Source of the DNA: Pseudomonas typographi
GTDB taxonomy: Bacteria; Pseudomonadota; Gammaproteobacteria; Pseudomonadales; Pseudomonadaceae
Length of the DNA stretch: 64,000 nt
Reading direction: 5' to 3'
Assembly: GCF_014694385.1 (NCBI RefSeq)
Contig: NZ_JAAOCA010000010.1
Span: 99,787 to 163,786 of the forward strand
Shown: positions 26,527 to 33,177 of the stretch, one piece after another
Layout of the letters: every line of letters starts with the position of its first letter
How positions within the stretch are numbered: position 1 is the stretch's first letter
Program-made: the position numbers and the translations under genes
The notes under the pieces: model-generated
Told to the model about the DNA's origin: nothing
The model's database searches: none
Seen by the model: the letters and a program-made list of their open reading frames with translations, nothing else

Positions 26527-27019
26527 TATCTTCACTGAACCGCTGACGCAGGAGGCATTTGCCTCATATGGGCGGGTTCTAGAGTCACCGCGCACTGCGG
26601 CCAGGCATTATTTTGACGACGAACTCCAGTCCCAGCGCAGTCATGCTCTCCCTTCGCTTTCACTCGTGCGAAACGAGCCTGTGCACGGCGAGACCCTGAC
26701 CTTCGACAGCCTTGAGTGTCATCGCTACTCCTCGCAATCGTTCGTACCCATGAGCTCCCAGCGCTGGCTGGTTGTCGTGGCGCCAGATGTTGATGAACGC
26801 CCGGACATCAGTGGTGCAAGGGCGTTCGTGGCGACCCCCGATCAGGGCATCACTTTCTTCCCAGGTACTTGGCATCTGGGGCTGCATGTACTAGATGGGC
26901 CTGCTACCCACGCGATTTTCATGTGGCGGGATCTCACGGCTGATGACGAAACGTTTGCCGATGTAGACCCAACTACCCTACGACTTCCTGGGCTTTCAGA
27001 GGTGCAGCAGCATGAGTGA
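26519..27019 (+). CDS. Ureidoglycolate lyase-like protein (AllA family)
   Basis: A 166-residue cupin of the ureidoglycolate lyase (AllA) superfamily. Known members cleave ureidoglycolate to glyoxylate and urea. Diagnostic segments are LTQEAFASYGRVLE near the N-terminus, RHYFDDEL, the cupin strand CHRYSSQSFVPMSSQRWLVVVAP, and FFPGTWHLGLHVLDGPATHAIF, which contains the active-site region of the family. It starts with GTG at 26519 with AGGAGG upstream and overlaps the next gene by eight bases. The presence of this family with hydantoinase-like enzymes suggests ureide metabolism. Sequence alone does not show the exact substrate. Confidence 0.82.
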   Translation: MVDIFTEPLTQEAFASYGRVLESPRTAARHYFDDELQSQRSHALPSLSLVRNEPVHGETLTFDSLECHRYSSQSFVPMSSQRWLVVVAPDVDERPDISGARAFVATPDQGITFFPGTWHLGLHVLDGPATHAIFMWRDLTADDETFADVDPTTLRLPGLSEVQQHE

Positions 27020-27920
27020 ACATGAACGAGATTTTGTTGGATACGGCCGCAATCCTCCCGACCCGAAATGGCCTGGCGGCGCTCGGCTAGCTCTGAACTT
27101 CGTCCTGAATTACGAGGAGGGCTCAGAGCCATCAATCCTGGATGGCGAGGAAACCACTGAAACCTGGTTCACTGAAAGCAGCGGGCTCAATACTGGCGTG
27201 CAGGGCCGTGACCTCGCTGCCGAAGGGCTGTTCGAGTATGGAAGCCGGGTTGGGTTCTGGCGAGTCATGCGCCTATTCCAAGAGCGATCCATGCAGGCAA
27301 CGATATATGGCTGCGCGCTTGCACTCGAACGTAACCCTGAGGCGTGTGAAGCCATCAGGGCGTCAGGGTTCGATGTGTGTTCCCACGGATGGCGGTGGAT
27401 CAAGCACTACCAGCTCAGCGAGGAGCAAGAGCGAGAGCATATCCAAAAAGCGGTCGAGTCCCTCGAACGGACAACGGGGATCCGACCTCAGGGCTGGTAC
27501 TGCCGATACTCCCCTAGCGTCAACACCCGGCGATTGTTGGTCGAGCAGGGGGGCTTTATCTATGACTCGGATTACTACGGTGATGAGTTGCCGTTCTGGA
27601 CCCACGTCGGCGGTAAACCACATCTGGTCATCCCTTACTCGCTGACTAATAACGACGGGCAGTTTGCATCGGGTGTGAGCACCGGCAGCCAATGGTTCAG
27701 CTTCCTCAAAGATGCCTTCGACATGCTCTACAAGGAGGGGAAGACCCAACCCAAGATGATGTCGATCGGTCTCCATCTGCGGTTGGTTGGCCATCCCGCG
27801 CGTGCCGCGGCGCTGGAAAGATTTCTTGATTACGTCTCGACGTTCTCGGACGTCTGGATTACCCGCCGCCTCGACATTGCCAAGCATTGGCACAGCGTCC
27901 ATCCCGCACCCGCTAATTAG
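27012..27920 (+). CDS. PuuE-type allantoinase / polysaccharide deacetylase family protein
   Basis: A 302-residue member of the NodB-fold deacetylase family in the branch of PuuE, the allantoinase of Pseudomonas fluorescens. The PuuE hallmarks are LNFVLNYEEGSEPS, LFEYGSRVGFWRVMRLFQER, DVCSHGWRWIKHYQ, TGIRPQGWYCRYSPSVNTRRLL and DYYGDELPFW. The HGWRW motif replaces the classical metal-binding HxxxH of acetylxylan esterases, consistent with the cofactor-independent PuuE reaction. It may open a hydantoin ring such as allantoin, or a related cyclic ureide. It sits between the AllA-like and SDR genes. Confidence 0.85.
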   Translation: MSEHERDFVGYGRNPPDPKWPGGARLALNFVLNYEEGSEPSILDGEETTETWFTESSGLNTGVQGRDLAAEGLFEYGSRVGFWRVMRLFQERSMQATIYGCALALERNPEACEAIRASGFDVCSHGWRWIKHYQLSEEQEREHIQKAVESLERTTGIRPQGWYCRYSPSVNTRRLLVEQGGFIYDSDYYGDELPFWTHVGGKPHLVIPYSLTNNDGQFASGVSTGSQWFSFLKDAFDMLYKEGKTQPKMMSIGLHLRLVGHPARAAALERFLDYVSTFSDVWITRRLDIAKHWHSVHPAPAN

Positions 27921-27929
27921 GAGTTGGTC

Positions 27930-28691
27930 ATGAATAATGCATTTGATCTTACCGGCCGCAAGGCAGTCATCACCGGCGGCAGCAGAGGCATCGGCGGGGC
28001 GATCGCAGAACTGTTTTTGGAACAGGGAGCTGAGGTCGCGATTTGTCATGTCGACGATGACGAAAACGCAGAAGCCCTTTGCGATCGCATGAGTGTGAAA
28101 GGCCTGGAGCTTCATACAACTGAGTGCGATGTGTCTGATCCGGCGTCGGTCAGGCGCTTTGCCGGATGGGCAGAAGAACGCTTGGGTCACGTAGACATCG
28201 TCGTGAATTCGGCGGGTGTTGGGGGTGGCGACCGTCCGTTTTCAATGACCGATGACAGCGATTGGGATCGCATTGTCGGGGTGAACCTACGCGGAACAAT
28301 GCTGGTCACGCATGCCTTCTTTGGTGGGATGCTTGCCCGCAGATATGGTCGTGTGATCAACGTCGCTTCGCAGCTGGCTTACAAAGGAGCACCAGGGCTT
28401 GCGCATTACTGCGCGGCGAAAGCCGGTGTGGTGGGTTTCACCAGAGCGCTTGCCTACGAAGGTGCCCCGCAAAATGTCATGGTCAATGCAATTGCCCCAG
28501 GCCCTGTAGACACCGAGTTGCTTCGCAAGCATAGCCGTGGATGGCTCGCGGCAAAAAAAGCGCAGCTACCGATTGGGCGGTTCGGCCAGGTTTCTGAAAT
28601 AGCCCCCACCGCTTTGTTACTGGCGTTTAGCGCAGGGGCTTTCTACGCCGGCCAAACGCTGTCGCCGAATGGCGGCGACGTCATGCTTTAA
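27930..28691 (+). CDS. Short-chain dehydrogenase/reductase
   Basis: A 253-residue classical SDR. Cofactor loop TGGSRGIGGA (residues 15-24), NNAG-like motif NSAGVGG, and the catalytic Ser147, Tyr160, Lys164 in VASQLAYKG and HYCAAKAG. The residue after strand two region (CHVDDD) favours NAD. The start at 27930 has AGGAG eight bases upstream; an in-frame TTG at 27924 is less likely. It ends with a real TAA stop. In the operon it would oxidise or reduce an alcohol/keto intermediate. Stop is followed by a 160-base gap with a strong palindrome. Confidence 0.9.
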   Translation: MNNAFDLTGRKAVITGGSRGIGGAIAELFLEQGAEVAICHVDDDENAEALCDRMSVKGLELHTTECDVSDPASVRRFAGWAEERLGHVDIVVNSAGVGGGDRPFSMTDDSDWDRIVGVNLRGTMLVTHAFFGGMLARRYGRVINVASQLAYKGAPGLAHYCAAKAGVVGFTRALAYEGAPQNVMVNAIAPGPVDTELLRKHSRGWLAAKKAQLPIGRFGQVSEIAPTALLLAFSAGAFYAGQTLSPNGGDVML

Positions 28692-28779
28692 GCCTTAAAC
28701 GGTACGCCTCGGCTAACCCATAGCTCCGTATCCTTGCACCATAAATCACTGTTTCAGGCGGCCGCTCGGACGTTCCAGG

Positions 28780-28811
28780 CGGCGCTTAAATCCACCTGGA
28801 TTTAAGCGCCG
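28780..28811. repeat. Perfect 14-bp inverted repeat with 4-base loop
   Basis: CGGCGCTTAAATCC, loop ACCT, then GGATTTAAGCGCCG. All 14 pairs match. It stands 88 bases after the SDR stop and 40 bases before the hydantoinase start. No run of Ts follows, so a rho-independent terminator is not supported; it could be an operator, a stem that lowers downstream expression, or a processing hairpin. The palindrome is the clearest DNA-level symmetry in the accessory segment. Confidence 0.7.
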
Positions 28812-28851
28812 GTGAATGACGGTGGTCGGCTAGCGCTTATATAGGTTTGAT

Positions 28852-30288
28852 ATGCCATCTTTCGACACGGTTATCCGTAAGGCCCGAGTGGTCACGGCTG
28901 CGGACACTTTCACTTGCGACATCGGGATTCTTGATGGACGCATTGTCTCCTTGGCGGCTGACCTGCCTCCTGGGCTAAAGGAAATTGATGCAGCCGGGCG
29001 CCATGTCACGCCGGGTGGGGTTGATAGCCACGTGCATCTCGACCAACCGACAGGCGATGGGTCAGTGATGGCTGATGACTTTTACAGCGGCACCGTTTCC
29101 GCTGCATGCGGTGGCACCACCACGGTGATTCCCTTCGCTTGTCAGCAGAAGGGTGAAAGCTTGCGTGCAGCAGTCGACGACTACCATCGGCGCGCCGGCG
29201 ATAAGCCAGTAATCGATTATGCATTTCACCTCATCGTGACTGATCCGACCCCCGACGTCTTGCAAAGAGAGCTTCCGGCGCTGATAGCGCAGGGGTATAC
29301 CTCCTTCAAAATCTACATGACCTACGACGCGTTGAAACTTGATGACCGGCAGATTCTGGAGGCCTTGTCTGTTGCACGTCGGGAAGGCGCCATGGTGATG
29401 CTCCACGCCGAGAATAGCGATTGCATTGCGTGGCTTACCGAACGTTTGATAGCAGCCGGGCTTACCGCTCCGCGCTATCACGCAAGCTCACGCCCCATGT
29501 TGATTGAACGTGAGGCCACTCATCGCGCCATCGCATTGGCAGAGTTGGTAGACGTACCCATTTTGATCGTCCATGTCTCTGGCCGTGAAGCAGTCGAGCA
29601 GATCCGTTGGGCACAAAGCAAAGGCCTCAAGGTGTTTGCGGAAACGTGTCCACAGTATTTGTTCCTGACCGCTGCTTCGCTGGGTTGCGATGACAGTTTT
29701 GACGGTGCGAAATGCATTTGCAGTCCACCACCTCGCGACCCGGCAAACCAGCAGGTCATTTGGAACGGCCTGGAGAACGGCTCGTTCGAGTTGTTTTCGT
29801 CGGACCACGCGCCGTTCCGTTACGAGGGACGAGACGGTAAAAAAGCCCATGGGGAAAGCCCGTCGTTCGAGCAGGTTGCCAACGGTATTCCTGGAATCGA
29901 AACGAGGATGCCGCTGCTGTGGTCTGAGGGCGTCCGCACCGGCCGGATAACCCCACAAAGCTTCGTCGCACTCACCTCCACTAATGCCGCGAAGATGTAT
30001 GGCCTGTATCCACGCAAGGGCAGCATCGCCATTGGATCTGACGCCGACCTGGTCATCTGGAATGAGGGCGAGCCGGTTGTGATTACCAACGAGATGCTGC
30101 ATCACAACGTTGACTATACCCCCTACGAGGGTATGGAGCTGAGTGCCTGGCCTGCGATAACGCTTTCGAGGGGGGAGGTCGTTTGGGATGGTGAAGCTAG
30201 AGGTATCCCGGGTCGTGGGAAGTTTTTAGCCTGTGAGCGGCCAGCTCCCGCTCAATCGCGTCGCCGTCAAGATGAGCTACCGCTATGA
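28852..30288 (+). CDS. Dihydropyrimidinase / D-hydantoinase family amidohydrolase
   Basis: A 478-residue cyclic amidohydrolase that opens hydantoin or dihydropyrimidine rings. All metal ligands are present: H60 and H62 (DSHVHLD), the carboxylated Lys K153 (YTSFKIYMTYD), H185 (MLHAEN), H241 (IVHVSGREA) and D318 (SSDHAPF). Length and layout are those of the family. It begins 40 bases after the strong palindrome and may have its own control, but it overlaps the hydratase (ATGA), so the two are co-translated. Together with the PuuE-like enzyme it gives the cluster two unrelated ring-opening folds. Sequence does not distinguish dihydropyrimidinase, hydantoinase or a related specificity. Confidence 0.92.
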   Translation: MPSFDTVIRKARVVTAADTFTCDIGILDGRIVSLAADLPPGLKEIDAAGRHVTPGGVDSHVHLDQPTGDGSVMADDFYSGTVSAACGGTTTVIPFACQQKGESLRAAVDDYHRRAGDKPVIDYAFHLIVTDPTPDVLQRELPALIAQGYTSFKIYMTYDALKLDDRQILEALSVARREGAMVMLHAENSDCIAWLTERLIAAGLTAPRYHASSRPMLIEREATHRAIALAELVDVPILIVHVSGREAVEQIRWAQSKGLKVFAETCPQYLFLTAASLGCDDSFDGAKCICSPPPRDPANQQVIWNGLENGSFELFSSDHAPFRYEGRDGKKAHGESPSFEQVANGIPGIETRMPLLWSEGVRTGRITPQSFVALTSTNAAKMYGLYPRKGSIAIGSDADLVIWNEGEPVVITNEMLHHNVDYTPYEGMELSAWPAITLSRGEVVWDGEARGIPGRGKFLACERPAPAQSRRRQDELPL

Positions 30289-31001
30289 ACCGGCGAGCCC
30301 AGGTGGCGGCAGCCCTTATACGTGCTTGGCGAGATGAGGTGTGCCAACCATTGGAAGAATACGGGCTGATGACCGAAACGGATGCATATTGGGTACAGCA
30401 AATAGTGGCTTCGGAACTGGGTTGGTATCCTGAAAGCGCCATGACCGCTTGGAAGCTAGGCGGCAGCCCAGGCAGTTTGGTCAGCGCAGCGCGTGTCCGT
30501 ATTGAGGCGATTCATTCCTCTGGATGGCAAGTACCGGCAGGATATTGCAACCGCATCGGACTTGAAGCTGAGCTCATCGTGCGTCTTGGATTGGATCTCG
30601 ACGAGCATGCCAGCCTGTGCGCCGCGCATGAAGCCGTTGAAACTTGGCACGTCGGTATTGAGCTGTGTGACACACGGTTTATCAATGGAGAGCGGGCTGA
30701 TCCATTGCTCTGTGTGGCGGATCAGTAACTCAACCGCGCACTGATACTCGGGGCGCCGATCGAGCCGGCAGTAGACTGGTCAAGGCAAAGCGTTCAACTA
30801 TGGCTGAACGGTCGGATTCAACGGTCGGGTATTGGGAGCGACCCGTTCACCGATCCTTTGAGATCGTTGCCATGGCTAGCACGGCATGCCGCCGGGCAAG
30901 GTAGGCCGTTAAAAGCTGGCGATCTGATCGCTACCGGGAGTTGGACGGGCCTCTTTTGGGCTCCGCCAAGTTCGAACCTCAAAGTGGATTTTGTCGGCTG
31001 A
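30285..31001 (+). pseudogene. 2-keto-4-pentenoate hydratase family protein with in-frame TAA at codon 148
   Basis: The start overlaps the hydantoinase stop. Codons 1-147 encode the N-terminal part of an MhpD/4-oxalocrotonate decarboxylase-like protein: WKLGGSPGSLVSAARV, GLEAELIVRLG and EAVETWHVGIELCDTRF are family-like. TAA at 30726-30728 stops the frame after LCVADQ. The same frame then continues with LNRALILGAPIEPAVDW, GSDPFTDPLRSLPWLARH and LKAGDLIATGSWTGLFWAPP, the C-terminal half of the family, to TGA at 30999. Read through it is 238 codons, near the normal length. The TAA most simply reflects CAA (Gln) changed by one transition, because family members read DxQLNxAL at this point. A protein ending here would lack the C-terminal half of the fold. 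Confidence 0.8.
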
Positions 31002-31068
31002 GGAGAAGTGTCGCTATCCACCTGATAGGCTGATGGGCCCCACCCAGGCGAGGACGTACCCCCTCGCA

Positions 31069-31347
31069 TCATCCCGGCGACTCCAATCCATTGCAGTGAA
31101 TGGCCTCGCTACAAAGGTAGCGAGTTTGAAGCCGAACCCTAGAAAAGACACTCAGCGTCGGTCGATCTAGGGTTTTCACTGCGAATGTGCTTTGCATCAG
31201 AACGACAACACCGAACATCATTTCTGCCACGGCCACACTGGAGATAAACAGCGTCTCTGCCTGTTGCTCATTGAGCCAGTCGAGCACCGTGGCCTCTGAT
31301 TGAGGCCGCAGGGTTTCGCTGAGAACATTCGTGTTCAGGACAATCAT
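31069..31347 (-). pseudogene. VapC/PIN-domain toxin remnant
   Basis: The first ~50 residues resemble the N-terminus of FitB/VapC toxins (MIVLNTNVLSETLRPQSEATVLDWL, then ISSVAVAEMMFG). The first catalytic Asp of the LDTN motif is Asn here (VLNTN). After AEMMFGVVVL the sequence loses the family pattern, although a downstream stretch in another position (GFKLATFVARPF) echoes the usual VapC C-terminus. The gene is both truncated and active-site mutated, so a functional RNase toxin is unlikely. Its start overlaps the antitoxin stop, the usual arrangement. Confidence 0.65.
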
Positions 31348-31589
31348 TCGAACCTCATCGGTTCAGCAGGCGTCTTGTCCCGTGCCTGATTGATCGCGTC
31401 GACATCCTGGTCACTCAAATCGTCGACCCAACGGCGCCAGGGCCTCACCCAGCATAAGGCGTGAGTTTGGGCGAACAGCCTGGGCAAGGGTGTCTCTGAC
31501 TTCTGCTTCTGTGCTGCGGCATGCTCCGCAGCACGTAGACGTAGGGCGCGATGCACATCGCCTGACAAATTCCGTACGGTTAGCGCTGC
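31344..31589 (-). pseudogene. FitA/Phd-like antitoxin remnant with two frameshifts and lost start
   Basis: The minus frame from 31568 shows DVHRALRLRAAEH of a ribbon-helix-helix antitoxin. Upstream, ALTVRNLSGDV reads in the same frame but the expected ATG is ATA. Then the conserved central peptide LAQAVRPNSRLMLGEALAPLGRRFE is found in another frame and the C-terminal LSDQDVDAINQARDKTPAEPMRFE is back in the first frame. Two compensating shifts therefore flank the central part. The TTG-started ORF at 31568 would give a chimeric protein. This is a dead antitoxin. Confidence 0.65.
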
Positions 31590-31622
31590 TATCGGTAGCC
31601 TACGCTGCTTTCAATGACCGCT

Positions 31623-32936
31623 TCATGTGCTGTCACTCCTGCAAGGGAGAGCTGACGAAGGGGGTGTGTCCAAGGCTGGGAGGCGCGCACCACTACCCAT
31701 CAACCCGGCCCGCATATCCGCGCCACTGGGCTGCTGAAACACCCCAAGCCCGAACTCCGGCAGCACCGCCAGCAGGTAATCGAAGATATCGCTTTGAATG
31801 CGTTCGTACTCGGCCCACGCCGTGGTGCGGGTAAAGCAGTAGATTTCCAGCGGCACGCCCTGGGCGGTGCTTTCCATCTGGCGGACCATGCAGGTCATGT
31901 TCGGCTGGATGTCGGGGAGGCTTTTCAGGTAGGCGTGGGCATAGGCGCGAAAGGTACCCAGGTTGGTCATCCGGCGTTGGTTGGCGGCATGGGCGGCCAC
32001 ATTGCCCTGGGCTTGATTCCAAGCCTGGAGTTCGGCCTGCTTGCGTGCCACATAGTCGCTGACCAGGCGTATCTCGCCCAGCCGAGCCTGTTCTTCGGCG
32101 GTGAGAAAGCGCACGCCGCTGGCATCCAGGTACACGCTGCGCTTGATTCGCCTGCCGCCGGCTTGCTGCATGCCACGCCAGTTACGAAACGACTCGGACA
32201 TCAAGCGCCAGGTAGGGATGGACACGATGGTTTTGTCGAAATTCTGCACCTTTACCGTGTTCAGGGTGATGTCTACCACGTCGCCGTCGGCACCGACCTG
32301 GGGCATTTCGATCCAGTCACCGACGCGCAGCATGTCGTTGCTGGTGAGCTGCACCCCGGCCACGAACGACAGCAGGGTGTCTTTATAGACCAGCAGAATC
32401 ACTGCCGACATCGCGCCCAGGCCGGACAATAGCAACAACGGAGAGCGGTCGATCAAGGTGGCGACGATGATGATGCCGGTGAATACGTACAGCACCATTT
32501 TTGCCAGTTGCACATAGCCTTTGATCGAGCGTGTGCGGGCGTGCTCGGTGCGCGCATAAATGTCGAGCAGGGCGTTGAGCAACGCGCTCAGGGCCAGCGC
32601 CTGGAACAGGATGGTTACCGCTAGCGCCAGGTTAGCGAGAAAGTGCGCCAAGGCCGGGTTGAGTTCCGGCACCAGCCCCAGGCCGAACTGCACCACCAGC
32701 GACGGCACCATCTGCCCCAGCCGGTGGAAAACCTTGTTATGGCGCAGGTCATCTACCCACACCAGCGCCAATTGGTGCGACAGCAAACGCGCGAACCGCT
32801 GCAGTCCATAGCGCACCAGCCGCCCCGCGATCAGCGCCACCAGCAGCAGCATCGCCAGCCCCAGGGTGGACTGCAACCAGGGGTGGCGGTCCAACGTGCT
32901 CCAGAAGTCCTGAAGGTGCAGCCACAATGCCTGCAT
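31623..32936 (-). CDS. Mechanosensitive channel, YbdG/MscS family
   Basis: A 437-residue membrane protein with about five helices in the first 190 residues and the MscS beta-domain after it. Diagnostic is LSGLGAMSAVILLVYKDTLLSFVAGVQL (pore helix) followed by NDMLRVGDWIEMPQVGADGDVVDITL and LNTVKVQNFDKTIVSIPTW. This is the YbdG branch. It protects against osmotic downshock. The ATG at 32936 (MQALWLHL) is preferred over an upstream TTG. After ADMRAGL the C-terminal ~25 residues (from MGSGARLPALD to the stop) are not conserved and overlap the edge of the accessory segment, so the gene's original tail was replaced. The orphan copy of the original type of end is at 19075. Confidence 0.92.
   Translation of the reverse strand: MQALWLHLQDFWSTLDRHPWLQSTLGLAMLLLVALIAGRLVRYGLQRFARLLSHQLALVWVDDLRHNKVFHRLGQMVPSLVVQFGLGLVPELNPALAHFLANLALAVTILFQALALSALLNALLDIYARTEHARTRSIKGYVQLAKMVLYVFTGIIIVATLIDRSPLLLLSGLGAMSAVILLVYKDTLLSFVAGVQLTSNDMLRVGDWIEMPQVGADGDVVDITLNTVKVQNFDKTIVSIPTWRLMSESFRNWRGMQQAGGRRIKRSVYLDASGVRFLTAEEQARLGEIRLVSDYVARKQAELQAWNQAQGNVAAHAANQRRMTNLGTFRAYAHAYLKSLPDIQPNMTCMVRQMESTAQGVPLEIYCFTRTTAWAEYERIQSDIFDYLLAVLPEFGLGVFQQPSGADMRAGLMGSGARLPALDTPPSSALPCRSDST
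31711..31780. repeat. Right 70-bp direct repeat of the accessory segment
   Basis: Same orientation and about 80% identical to 19097-19166. Lies in the 3' coding end of the intact channel gene (codes GVFQQPSG, ADMR). The channel reading frame continues past the repeat into ~25 unrelated residues up to 31623, so the segment end probably lies between 31623 and 31710. Confidence 0.6.
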
Positions 32937-33177
32937 GGGAAGGCCTGCCAATGTGCTAAGAGGGCGGTATTAGAACCTAAGGTGGGGGTGCGCTGCCAAG
33001 GGGGTTTTTTACCGGATGTTAGCTAAGGGACCCAGAAGCGGTCGCCGGGCAGCGGCACCGAGCACCAGGGTTTAACTGAACTCAGTACGAAACGATCGAC
33101 TCCATGTCACATACAGAGGGCGGCCCGATGGTTTTGTCGGCTGCCTCCCGCGTGATCACGCCAATGGGCCTTCAACC

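Noticed and set aside
20975..30728. Stop-codon reassignment (TAA as sense) in the accessory segment
   Set aside because: The SDR and GntR genes of the same segment end with TAA at the expected family length, so TAA is still a stop; nonsense mutation is simpler.
19167..31710. Prophage or ICE
   Set aside because: No integrase, phage structural, relaxase or conjugation gene in the segment; only the flanking repeats and TA remnant suggest mobility.
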